Assembly: GCF_021390715.1 (NCBI RefSeq)
Contig: NZ_JAJGWT010000004.1
Coordinates: forward strand, 186,306-250,305
DNA from: Tenacibaculum piscium
GTDB taxonomy: Bacteria; Bacteroidota; Bacteroidia; Flavobacteriales; Flavobacteriaceae
DNA length: 64,000 bases
Reading direction: 5' to 3'
Positions 35,571-43,406 of this stretch are shown one piece after another (the first letter of the stretch is position 1; the number at the start of each line of letters is the position of its first letter). A program made the translations under genes and the position numbers. A model generated the notes under the pieces. It saw only the letters and a program-made list of their open reading frames with translations. It made no database searches and had not been told where the DNA came from.

Positions 35571-35756
35571 ATGAAAAAACAAACTGAAAACAATAGAAAT
35601 AGTGAAGATATTTCAAGAAAAGAAGCGTTACAAAAAATAGGAAAATACGGGAAATATGCCAGTTTAACAGCATTAGGAACGTATATGATTTTGAATCCTC
35701 AAAAAGCACAGGCACAAAGCCCAAATGCTCCTGAAAACCCAGGTTTCGGTTTTTAA
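35571..35756 (+). CDS. Small precursor of a putative secreted peptide
   Basis: 61 residues: a polar, basic N-terminus (MKKQTENNRNSEDISRKEAL), a glycine- and tyrosine-containing amphipathic stretch, a hydrophobic segment (ASLTALGTYMIL, about 43-54 of the signal), and an AQA site at the end of KAQAQS. Cleavage there would leave only about 13 residues, ending SPNAPENPGFGF. SRKEAL resembles a Tat motif with one arginine. It starts 14 bases after the protease stop, and a strong terminator follows, so the two genes form a unit. Function is unknown; I have a vague recollection of similar short proteins in other Bacteroidota. Confidence 0.75.
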   Translation: MKKQTENNRNSEDISRKEALQKIGKYGKYASLTALGTYMILNPQKAQAQSPNAPENPGFGF

Positions 35757-35795
35757 GCTTTTACTTTACTGTTTTTTATAATTTTAATTAATGAT

Positions 35796-35822
35796 AAAAC
35801 CCTCGAATTTTTCGAGGGTTTT
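35796..35822 (+). terminator. Terminator of the protease-peptide unit
   Basis: Perfect 12-base arms AAAACCCTCGAA (35796-35807) and TTCGAGGGTTTT (35811-35822), then T-run. Confidence 0.9.
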
Positions 35823-35914
35823 TTGTGTTCAACTCAATTTTTTTTATTCTTGATTAAATATTAATTATTTTTAAGTAGCTTGGCTTTTTAAAATTATTTA
35901 AATAATTCTATTAA

Positions 35915-36595
35915 ATGAAAAATATCGTAATCACAGGAACGAGCCGAGGAATTGGTTTTCAATTGGCTCAAAAATTTGCCAATCAAGGACATAATGTATT
36001 AGCATTATCAAGAAATACAAAACCTTTAGAGGCGCTAAATCATCAAAAAATTACAACATTATCTGTTGATTTATCAAATAATGATGCTTTAAAAAAAGTA
36101 ACTGATTTTATCAAAAAAGAATGGAAAACTGTCGATATTTTAATCAATAATGCAGGAAAATTAATAAACAAACCTTTTAGCGAATTAACAACTACTGATT
36201 TTCAAGAAGTATATGCCGTTAATGTTTTTGCCGTTGCCGAATTAACCAAAAATATAATTCCATTTATGAAAAAAGGAAGCCATGTTGTTACTATAAGTTC
36301 GATAGGAGGCGTTCAAGGAAGTTTGAAATTTGCAGGATTAGCCGCTTATAGCTCGGCAAAAGGAGCGGTAATTACCTTATCAGAATTATTAGCTGAAGAA
36401 TACAAAGAACAACAAATTGCCTTTAATGTTTTGGCATTAGGAGCGGTACAAACCGAAATGCTTGAGGAAGCATTCCCTGGATATTTAGCCCCTGTATCAG
36501 CAAAAGAAATGGCTGATTATATTTTTGATTTTTCACTAACAGGAAACAAATTTTACAACGGAAAAGTTTTGCAAGTTTCGAGCTCTAATCCTTAA
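35915..36595 (+). CDS. Short-chain dehydrogenase/reductase
   Basis: A 226-residue SDR. GTSRGIGFQ (8-16) binds NAD(P), NNAGK is near 76-80, the catalytic Ser lies in VTISSIGGVQG near 129 and Tyr/Lys in YSSAKGAV near 148-152. VLALGAVQTEM near 176 replaces the usual PG. It resembles sepiapterin-reductase-like or general carbonyl-reducing SDRs; the substrate is unknown. It precedes the SprT-like gene by 66 bases. Confidence 0.9.
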   Translation: MKNIVITGTSRGIGFQLAQKFANQGHNVLALSRNTKPLEALNHQKITTLSVDLSNNDALKKVTDFIKKEWKTVDILINNAGKLINKPFSELTTTDFQEVYAVNVFAVAELTKNIIPFMKKGSHVVTISSIGGVQGSLKFAGLAAYSSAKGAVITLSELLAEEYKEQQIAFNVLALGAVQTEMLEEAFPGYLAPVSAKEMADYIFDFSLTGNKFYNGKVLQVSSSNP

Positions 36596-36661
36596 AATTT
36601 CTTTAAAATCATTATTCTTTAAAAATTATTATTTAACTTAAAATTCATAAAACGAATTATT

Positions 36662-37249
36662 TTGCGAGAAATACTACTCAAATATATTCCCGAAAATGCT
36701 ATTTTGTTAGTTGAATATTTAATTAAAGAATATCAGATTAATCTTAAAATTGTAGATAAACGACAAAGTAAACACGGCGATTTTAGAACGTTTCCCAACG
36801 GAAAAACACAAATAACAATTAATAATAATTTAAACAAACAGCAGTTTTTATTAACATTAATTCATGAAATTGCACATCATATTACGCATCAAAAATTTGG
36901 AAAAGTACAACCACATGGCAACGAATGGAAAACCGTTTTTCAACATTTGATGCTCCCTTTTTTACGTCCTGATATTTATCCAACGAAAATACTCCCCTAC
37001 TTGGCTCATTATTTAAAAAATCCAAAGGCAAGTACCGATTCTGATGTTCATTTATCATTAGCCTTAAAAGGTGGCATCGCTAGTGTTGGAAAAGTCTTTG
37101 TTTTCGAAATTTTAAATGGTGAATTATTTCAATTTAAAGGGAATTTATACCGAAAAGGAAACAAACGAAGAACACGTTTTGAGTGCTTAAATTTAGTTAA
37201 TAAACGTGTGTATCTTTTTAATCAAAATGCAGAAGTAATGCAGAAATAA
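36662..37249 (+). CDS. SprT-like zinc metalloprotein
   Basis: A 195-residue protein with a TTG start (MREILLKYIPENA); no upstream ATG is in frame, and the next Met is too late. The SprT-like zincin site is HEIAHH near residues 68-73, followed by PHGNEWKTVFQHLM near 83-96, where the third ligand lies. The C-terminal part (KGGIASVGKVFVFEILNGELFQFKGN) forms a small beta domain without the usual cysteine zinc ribbon. SprT-like proteins include DNA-protein crosslink proteases in eukaryotes; the bacterial role is open. Confidence 0.88.
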   Translation: MREILLKYIPENAILLVEYLIKEYQINLKIVDKRQSKHGDFRTFPNGKTQITINNNLNKQQFLLTLIHEIAHHITHQKFGKVQPHGNEWKTVFQHLMLPFLRPDIYPTKILPYLAHYLKNPKASTDSDVHLSLALKGGIASVGKVFVFEILNGELFQFKGNLYRKGNKRRTRFECLNLVNKRVYLFNQNAEVMQK

Positions 37250-37291
37250 TAGAAAATATTAGCGAAAAATAAAGTCCTAAAACTAAAAATA

Positions 37292-38395
37292 ATGAACACA
37301 AATTATTACGCAGTAATTATGGCAGGAGGCGTAGGCACTCGTTTTTGGCCTGTAAGCACGCAAGAATATCCCAAACAATTTCATGATATGTTAGGCACGG
37401 GAGAATCTTTAATTCAACGTACTTTTCATCGAATTAATCAATTAATTCCTTCTGAAAATATTTTTATCTCAACCAACGAACGCTACGAAAATTTAGTTTT
37501 AAAACAACTTCCTGAAATAAGCAAAAAACAATTATTATTAGAACCTGTAATGCGAAATACAGCACCGTGTATTTTGTATGCTTCCCTAAAAATAAAAGCG
37601 ATAAATCCTGATGCCGTGCTATTAATTGCGCCGTCTGACCATTGGATTGAAAATGAAACTGAATTTTTAAAAAACCTTAACACTGCCTTTAAAATAGCTG
37701 AAAATAATGCTGTTTTAATGACCCTTGGTATTCAACCCGATACGCCAAATACTGGCTACGGATACATCAAATTTAAAGAAAATAAAACTAATTTTTCTGA
37801 TGTTTCTAATACTTCTGATAGTTCAGCCGTTAAAAAAGTAATAAAATTCACCGAAAAACCAGCTTTAGAAACAGCAAAAGAATTTTTAAAAAGTGGTGAT
37901 TATTTATGGAATGCAGGGATTTTTGTAACCTCTGCTAAAAGTATTCTAAATGCTTTTCGAAAATATGCTCCTGAAATGCTTCTAATTTTAACGCCCAAAA
38001 ACGAAAATATCATTTATAATACGGAGAAAGAATCTGAGTTTATAGAAAATAATTATCCAAAATGTGAAAATATATCCATCGATTATGCGATTATGGAACG
38101 TGCTGAAAATATGTATATTTTACCCATAAACGTTGGTTGGAATGACCTAGGAACTTGGGGTTCGTTGTATCAAAAATTAACAAAAGATACGCAACAAAAT
38201 GCGGTAGTCGGTGCAAAAGCAATTTTTAAAGATGCTAACGGAAATATGATTCGAACAGAAAATGGCAAAAAAATAATCATTCAAGGATTACACAATTTTA
38301 TTATCGTCGAAAAAGAAGATGTTATTTTAATCTGTCCTCGAAAAGATGAACAAGATATTAAACAAATTAGTGCCACTGCCAAAGAATATTTTTAA
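37292..38395 (+). CDS. Mannose-1-phosphate guanylyltransferase
   Basis: A 367-residue nucleotidyltransferase making GDP-mannose from mannose-1-phosphate and GTP, for polysaccharide or glycolipid synthesis. Marks are IMAGGVGTRFWPVSTQEYPKQF at residues 9-30, LLIAPSDHWI near 110-119, TPNTGYGYI near 151-159, KFTEKP near 187-192 and YLWNAGIFV near 207-215. It lacks the C-terminal phosphomannose isomerase domain, so it is the single-function type. It is followed by a dispersed repeat and a terminator. Confidence 0.94.
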   Translation: MNTNYYAVIMAGGVGTRFWPVSTQEYPKQFHDMLGTGESLIQRTFHRINQLIPSENIFISTNERYENLVLKQLPEISKKQLLLEPVMRNTAPCILYASLKIKAINPDAVLLIAPSDHWIENETEFLKNLNTAFKIAENNAVLMTLGIQPDTPNTGYGYIKFKENKTNFSDVSNTSDSSAVKKVIKFTEKPALETAKEFLKSGDYLWNAGIFVTSAKSILNAFRKYAPEMLLILTPKNENIIYNTEKESEFIENNYPKCENISIDYAIMERAENMYILPINVGWNDLGTWGSLYQKLTKDTQQNAVVGAKAIFKDANGNMIRTENGKKIIIQGLHNFIIVEKEDVILICPRKDEQDIKQISATAKEYF

Positions 38396-38404
38396 AAAAT
38401 TAAA

Positions 38405-38514
38405 TAGACTGTCAGTTCGAGTGATTTTTAGTTCCTTTTAACAAAGGGTTTTAACCCATTGCCGTCATTTTTTTCCACTATATTTTTTTCAGATGAAATT
38501 TAAACAGGCTCTAA
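38405..38514. repeat. Dispersed intergenic repeat, copy B
   Basis: The left side, AAATAGACTGTCAGTTCGAG followed by TGATTTTT, matches copy D at 58004-58030 with one change. The right side (about 38468-38514) is the reverse complement of the left part of the element at 7006-7050, ending with GCCTGTTTAAA in reverse. A small palindrome, GGGTTTTAACCC, sits between (38446-38457). No ORF. Confidence 0.7.
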
Positions 38515-38520
38515 AAACAT

Positions 38521-38555
38521 AAAAAAAACGAAGCACTAAACACTTCGTTTTTTTT
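38521..38555 (+). terminator. Terminator after the mannose-1-phosphate guanylyltransferase gene
   Basis: AAAAAAAACGAAG (38521-38533) and CTTCGTTTTTTTT (38543-38555) with a 9-base loop. The 38556-38756 remainder before the next gene is AT-rich with no recognised signal. Confidence 0.8.
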
Positions 38556-38756
38556 ATGTAACAAAAGTAGCTGTATACTTTTTTTAGCTTCTTTAATTTT
38601 AACAAGTCTTTAAAAGTGTTTTTTAATCTTTTAGAAAATTATTAAAAACTGTTTTCAAAAACTTTTAAGGATAGCATAAAAAACCACTTCTTATTTATTT
38701 TTTTATCACTGATACATATCAGAAAATTAAAAACTATTAAAAATCTAAAAAATAAA

Positions 38757-40214
38757 ATGGCAAAAATAGTTATTTTGGGTGCTGGAATTTCAGGGCACGT
38801 AGCAGCAACGCATTTGCGTAGAAAATTATCAAAAGAACATGAAATCGTCGTTGTTTCCCCCAACAGCAATTATCAATGGGTTCCCTCCAATATTTGGGTC
38901 GGCATTGGACGTATGAAACCTGAAGATATACTCTTTCCATTAGCACCACTCTATCAAAAAAAAGGAATCGGATATAAACAAGCAAAAGTGGTTACATTTC
39001 ATCCTGAAGGCGATGAAAGTGAAAAAAAACCATACGTAATCGCACAATATGTAAGCAACGATAAAAAAGGAATACAAGAAAAAATAAACTACGATTACTT
39101 AATTAATGCCACAGGACCTCGTTTAAATTTTGAAGCAACCGAAGGATTATTACCTGGAAAAAATAACGCATTTTCAGTATGTACTTACGACCACGCAAGC
39201 CACGCTTGGACAGCGTTAGAAAAGCTGATTCAGGAAATGAAACAAGGTAAAAAAGCGAAAATTCTAATTGGTACAGGACACGCTAAATCGACCTGTCAAG
39301 GGGCGGCTTTTGAATATATTTTGAATGTAGAAAAAGAATTATGTAATCATGGCGTAAGAGATAATGCCGAAATAACATGGATTTCTAACGAATTTCTTTT
39401 GGGAGATTTTGGAATGGATGGCATCCTTTTGAGTTACGGTGGCATCAATATGAAGTCTAACGAAATGATTGAAATGATTTTTGAAGACCGAAATATTAAA
39501 TGGATTACTGGCGCTGGTGTTCATAAAATTGAAAATGGTATTGCTCATTATGAGAATTTAGACGGCGAATTTAAAAGCGAAACCTATGATTTTGCCATGT
39601 TAATTCCAGCATTTTCAGGACACGGATTTAAAGCTTTTGATAAAAATAAAGAAGAAATAACCGAAAAACTTTTCAAAGGTTTTATGATTGTTGATGCCGA
39701 TTATACGCCAAAACCATACGAAAAATGGAGCGTAAAAGATTGGCCAGAAACCTATCAAAATCCGACATATAAAAATATTTTTGCCCCTGGTATTGCCTTT
39801 GCACCGCCACATACGATTTCAAAACCACGAAATAGTAAAAATGGAACACCTATATTTCCAGCACCACCACGAACAGGAATGCCCTCTGGAATAACCGCAA
39901 AATTAGTGGCTGATAACATTATCGGACATCTAACAAAAGGTACTGATTTAACACTTCATAAAGGTTCTATGGGAAATATGGGTGCAGCTTGTATTGCCTC
40001 TGCAGGTTACGGTTTTACACAAGGAAGTGGTGTTAGTATTACCACATTTCCTATTGTTCCTGATTTTGAAAAATATCCAAACACACACGGACGAGCATTA
40101 AAAAGTACTTTTGGAGAAATAGGTTTGGCAGGACATTGGCTTAAATTAGCACTTCATTATGCGTTTATTTATAAAGCTAAAATGAAACCTTTTTGGTGGT
40201 TAATTCCTGAATAA
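38757..40214 (+). CDS. Sulfide:quinone oxidoreductase-like FAD protein
   Basis: A 485-residue flavoprotein. The N-terminal FAD-binding motif is VILGAGISGHVAATHLRR (residues 5-22). Three cysteines sit where sulfide:quinone reductases have catalytic ones: Cys near 142 (SVCTYDHA), near 182 (KSTCQGAA) and near 411 (GAACIAS). The membrane-facing C-terminal helices (LKLALHYAFIYKAKMKPFWWLIP) end the protein. It would oxidise sulfide and pass electrons to menaquinone at the membrane; the exact subtype or another low-potential sulfur substrate is possible. A 42-residue gene follows. Confidence 0.85.
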   Translation: MAKIVILGAGISGHVAATHLRRKLSKEHEIVVVSPNSNYQWVPSNIWVGIGRMKPEDILFPLAPLYQKKGIGYKQAKVVTFHPEGDESEKKPYVIAQYVSNDKKGIQEKINYDYLINATGPRLNFEATEGLLPGKNNAFSVCTYDHASHAWTALEKLIQEMKQGKKAKILIGTGHAKSTCQGAAFEYILNVEKELCNHGVRDNAEITWISNEFLLGDFGMDGILLSYGGINMKSNEMIEMIFEDRNIKWITGAGVHKIENGIAHYENLDGEFKSETYDFAMLIPAFSGHGFKAFDKNKEEITEKLFKGFMIVDADYTPKPYEKWSVKDWPETYQNPTYKNIFAPGIAFAPPHTISKPRNSKNGTPIFPAPPRTGMPSGITAKLVADNIIGHLTKGTDLTLHKGSMGNMGAACIASAGYGFTQGSGVSITTFPIVPDFEKYPNTHGRALKSTFGEIGLAGHWLKLALHYAFIYKAKMKPFWWLIPE

Positions 40215-40290
40215 AATAAAAATCTTCAATTAAATTTCACTTTAATTCACTTTAAAATTTAAATTTTAAATTTTATGCTAATAAAAAACA

Positions 40291-40419
40291 ATGATGGAAA
40301 GAATATCAAAAAAAGAAAAAAGACGTATGCAGAATCCTTTTATTCAATTTTTTAAATTTATTTATTTAAGTTTAAAAATAATGAAAGTAGTTGCGGGTGG
40401 TCATGGAGGTACTCGTTAA
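40291..40419 (+). CDS. 42-residue basic membrane-associated peptide after the SQR-like gene
   Basis: The ATG at 40291 opens a 43-codon frame ending TAA. The product starts MMERISKKEKRRMQNPFIQF, continues with an aromatic hydrophobic stretch (FFKFIYLSLKIMKVV) and ends AGGHGGTR. The basic head plus one short hydrophobic helix suggests a peptide lying on the inner membrane. It lies 76 bases after the SQR-like gene and directly before a terminator. Similar small proteins may follow this oxidoreductase in other Flavobacteriaceae, as far as I recall. Function unknown; a small subunit or stabiliser is one idea. Confidence 0.65.
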   Translation: MMERISKKEKRRMQNPFIQFFKFIYLSLKIMKVVAGGHGGTR

Positions 40420-40456
40420 TTTTTCGATAATTTTGCAACTATAAATTCTTAGAACT

Positions 40457-40486
40457 AAAAAACGAAGCTTTTACACTTCGTTTTTT
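40457..40486. terminator. Bidirectional terminator
   Basis: AAAAAACGAAG (40457-40467) and CTTCGTTTTTT (40476-40486) between converging genes. Confidence 0.8.
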
Positions 40487-40539
40487 AGTTATTTTCAGTT
40501 ATTTTAATAAATTATGTAATTAAAATAGGTTGATGATTT

Positions 40540-41025
40540 TTAATTATTTGTTATAATCGATTGTAAAAAAGGATAATAATACGCTGCCATATATGCTCCT
40601 TTTTTCTTTCCTAAAACGTTTCCTTTTGCATTAACAACGACCACTGTTGGAAATGCGTTTATTCCATAACGATACTGTAATTCGTTATTTTCTTTTTTAG
40701 CTTCAGAAGAAACTAAATCTCTATTTCTAGGGAAATCTGCCTTATATAGAATCAATTTTTCATCAGAAAAGCCTTTAAATTTATCGGTATTAAACAATTC
40801 TCTATCTATTGTTTGACATGGTGGACACCAATCTGAACCTGTAAAAAACACCAAAACGGGTTTATTTTCTTTCTTTGCTTTTTTGATAGCGTTATCAAAA
40901 GATTGTTCCCACTTTACTTCTTGGTTTGCTTCTTGATTTATTTCTTGATGAGCAACAACACTTTGTTGTGCAGAAACGGTATGTACCGCTAAAAGAAATA
41001 CTAAAATTATAACTATTTTTTTCAT
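40540..41025 (-). CDS. Exported thioredoxin-fold protein
   Basis: A 161-residue protein with a signal peptide (MKKIVIILVFLLAVHTVSAQ). The thioredoxin active site is WCPPC in FFTGSDWCPPCQTIDRELFN (about residues 61-80), preceded by a DsbD-gamma-like EQSFDNAIKKAKKENKPVLVFF. RYGINAFPTVVVVNAKG near 123-139 contains the cis-proline (FPT). It is probably a periplasmic disulfide reductase or a partner for redox proteins. It stands alone between the SQR-like group and lpxK. Confidence 0.9.
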   Translation of the reverse strand: MKKIVIILVFLLAVHTVSAQQSVVAHQEINQEANQEVKWEQSFDNAIKKAKKENKPVLVFFTGSDWCPPCQTIDRELFNTDKFKGFSDEKLILYKADFPRNRDLVSSEAKKENNELQYRYGINAFPTVVVVNAKGNVLGKKKGAYMAAYYYPFLQSIITNN

Positions 41026-41080
41026 GCTGTTGTTATTTATTGTTTCAAAAATATCAAAAATAATACCAAAAATAATGAAA

Positions 41081-42151
41081 TTATACTTTTATTTTGCTGA
41101 TTTCCTGTTGTATTAGGTTACTAAATCTTTTTTCATCCTTTAGGAAAATACTTTTTATCGAAATATAACACAGTTTTTCTAGTCGATTCTCTAAACGCAT
41201 AAAATCTTTTTCTGTGGTTAGAATTATGGTATTTTTTGATGTATTTTTTGCTTCTAATTCTTTAAATTCACTGGTTATTTTCTGAATATCGTTATTTGTA
41301 AAATCGTAATGGTCAGGATATTTTAAGTGTTTAAATTGTATGTTTTCTTTTGATAAAAATGTCAATAATGAATTTGGATTTGCAATTCCTGTAACTAATA
41401 AAACGTTTTTATTTTTTAACGCTGAAATTGTTAAATTCGTATTGTTTTCTTCTATATTTTCTTTTGTATTTTTTAAATTTTCATCATAAGAAATTGCTGT
41501 AAAGAATACTTGCTGATATGTTTTCGGTTTTATTTTTCGAATAATTTCCTGTTGTTTTTCTTCGGATAGATTTTCGGGACATTTGGTAACAATAATGATG
41601 TTTGCTCGTTTGTAACCGCTACGAAATTCCCGTAAATTTCCTGTTGGCAACATGTAATCATTTATATATAAATCGTCAAATTTTGTGAGTAAAATATAGG
41701 TACTAGCTTTTACTTTTCGATGTTGAAACGCATCATCTAATAAGATAATTTCGGGCGGATTTTGTTTTTTTAATAATTGTGTAATTCCGTTTGTTCTATC
41801 GGCATCGACCGAAATAATTGCCTGATTTTTGAATTTTTTATAAAATTGCAAGGGTTCATCGCCAACATCACAAGCTGTATGTTTTTGATTCACAATTTGA
41901 AAACCAGTGGTTTTACGTTTATATCCTCGGCTTAAAACGGCAATTTTATGGGTATTTTTCAACAATCGAATTAGAAATTCAATTTGTGGTGTTTTTCCTG
42001 TTCCTCCGACACTTAAATTTCCCACGGCAATAACTGGCACATCGAAATATGTCGATTTTAAAAGTCCGATATCAAAAAACCAATTACGAATTGCGGTAAT
42101 AATTCCGTATAAAATAGCGAACGGAAACAATAAAAAACGAAGTATTTTCAT
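41081..42151 (-). CDS. lpxK: Tetraacyldisaccharide 4'-kinase LpxK
   Basis: LpxK phosphorylates the lipid A precursor at the inner membrane. From the ATG at 42149-42151 (MKILRFLLFPFAILYGIITA) it has 356 residues; 14 upstream codons in frame are unlikely. The N-terminal membrane helix is followed by the P-loop VGNLSVGGTGKTPQIEFL (about 43-60), then SRGYKRKTTGF near 77 and LLDDAFQHRKVKASTYILLT near 136-155. It is divergent from the Nif3-like gene. With the LpxR-like protein it shows that the organism makes LPS. Confidence 0.96.
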   Translation of the reverse strand: MKILRFLLFPFAILYGIITAIRNWFFDIGLLKSTYFDVPVIAVGNLSVGGTGKTPQIEFLIRLLKNTHKIAVLSRGYKRKTTGFQIVNQKHTACDVGDEPLQFYKKFKNQAIISVDADRTNGITQLLKKQNPPEIILLDDAFQHRKVKASTYILLTKFDDLYINDYMLPTGNLREFRSGYKRANIIIVTKCPENLSEEKQQEIIRKIKPKTYQQVFFTAISYDENLKNTKENIEENNTNLTISALKNKNVLLVTGIANPNSLLTFLSKENIQFKHLKYPDHYDFTNNDIQKITSEFKELEAKNTSKNTIILTTEKDFMRLENRLEKLCYISIKSIFLKDEKRFSNLIQQEISKIKV

Positions 42152-42230
42152 AGCCTCAAAAGTAAAAATTATTTTTTTAACAAAAATCATCAAAAAAACT
42201 AAAAAACTACAGAAAATCAGAAAGACTCTA

Positions 42231-42263
42231 AGACCTCACAGGTTTTAAAAACCTGTGAGGTCT
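42231..42263. repeat. 33-base perfect inverted repeat between divergent genes
   Basis: AGACCTCACAGGTTT (42231-42245), three bases, and AAACCTGTGAGGTCT (42249-42263). A perfect 15-base stem in the space between the lpxK and Nif3 starts, where no terminator is needed. It is unlike its AT-rich surroundings and looks like a mobile palindromic element (REP-like). Confidence 0.85.
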
Positions 42264-42280
42264 AAAAACAATAAAAATAG

Positions 42281-42288
42281 TAACTTTG
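42281..42288 (+). promoter_or_regulatory. Candidate -7 box for the Nif3-like gene
   Basis: TAACTTTG matches TAnnTTTG, 19 bases before the ATG; the -33 region would fall between the box and the inverted repeat, with no clear TTG. Confidence 0.4.
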
Positions 42289-42307
42289 ATTCCATATATT
42301 TTATCTT

Positions 42308-43402
42308 ATGAAAATAAAAGATGTTACCAATTATATTGAAGAATTAGCACCGTTATCGTATGCTGAAAATTTCGATAATGTTGGTTTATTGTTAGGCGAT
42401 TACACGACAGAAATAACGGGCGTTTTAGTAACTTTAGATACTTTGGAACAAACAATTGAGGAAGCAATTGTTAAAAACTGCAATTTAATTGTCAGTTTTC
42501 ATCCGATTATTTTTAGCGGATTGAAAAAAATAAACGGCAATACTTATGTGGAGCGTGTGGTGTTAAAAGCGATTCAAAACAATATTGCCATTTATGCAAC
42601 ACATACGGCTTTAGATAATGTAAACAATGGTGTTTCTGCAAAAATGTGTGAGGTTTTAGGTTTGCAAAATTGTAAAACATTAATTCCTAAAAAAGGAATT
42701 ATTAAAAAATTAACAACGTATGTTCCGCTTGAAAATGCCGAAAATTTACGCACAAAACTCTTTGAATCTGGTGCAGGAACTATCGGAAATTACCAGAATT
42801 GTTCCTTTAATTCTAGCGGAACAACAACGTATCGAGGAAATGAAAATTCAAATCCGAGAGTAGGAAAAAAAGGTGAATTTATATCTAAAGAAGAAACTGC
42901 TATTTCAGTGAGTTTTACCCATAATTTAGAAGGAAAAATACTAAAAACATTGTTTGAAAATCATCCGTATGAAGAAGTTGCTTACGAAATAATTACGCTC
43001 GATAACGCACATCAAAATATAGGAATGGGAATGCTTGGCGAACTTGAAAACCCGATGAATGAAACTGATTTTTTAGCCTTTGTAAAGAAAACTTTTAAAA
43101 CCGATTGTGTTCGACATTCTGAATTATTAGCAAAACCGATTCAAAAAGTAGCCGTTTTAGGAGGTTCTGGAAGTTTTGCGATTAAAAATGCAATACAACA
43201 AAATGCTGATGTTTATATCAGTGCTGATTTTAAATATCATGAGTTTTTTCAAGCAGAAGGAAAAATCGTACTTGCTGATGTCGGACATTATGAAAGCGAA
43301 CAGTTTACAAAAAACCTTTTGATTGATTATCTTCGTAAAAAATTTAGTACTTTTGCAATTACTTTGAGCGAAAGAAGTACAAATCCAATACACTATATAT
43401 AA
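42308..43402 (+). CDS. Nif3-like dinuclear metal-centre protein
   Basis: A 364-residue member of the Nif3/YqfO family, hexameric proteins with a two-metal site and an unsettled activity (GTP cyclohydrolase I type 2 in some annotations). Metal-binding blocks are SFHPIIFSGLKK (about 65-76) and THTALDNVNNGV (about 98-109), and the C-terminal one is DVGHYESEQF near 322-331. The insert with the PII-like fold covers about 130-250, as in other long members. It is followed after 4 bases by the coiled-coil zinc-ribbon relative, a pairing I recall from many Bacteroidota. Confidence 0.92.
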   Translation: MKIKDVTNYIEELAPLSYAENFDNVGLLLGDYTTEITGVLVTLDTLEQTIEEAIVKNCNLIVSFHPIIFSGLKKINGNTYVERVVLKAIQNNIAIYATHTALDNVNNGVSAKMCEVLGLQNCKTLIPKKGIIKKLTTYVPLENAENLRTKLFESGAGTIGNYQNCSFNSSGTTTYRGNENSNPRVGKKGEFISKEETAISVSFTHNLEGKILKTLFENHPYEEVAYEIITLDNAHQNIGMGMLGELENPMNETDFLAFVKKTFKTDCVRHSELLAKPIQKVAVLGGSGSFAIKNAIQQNADVYISADFKYHEFFQAEGKIVLADVGHYESEQFTKNLLIDYLRKKFSTFAITLSERSTNPIHYI

Positions 43403-43406
43403 ACAG

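Noticed and set aside
30625..35756. Polymorphic toxin with immunity gene
   Set aside because: The large protein has a protease site and a T9SS signal rather than a C-terminal toxin domain, and the 61-residue partner looks secreted, not like a cytoplasmic immunity protein.
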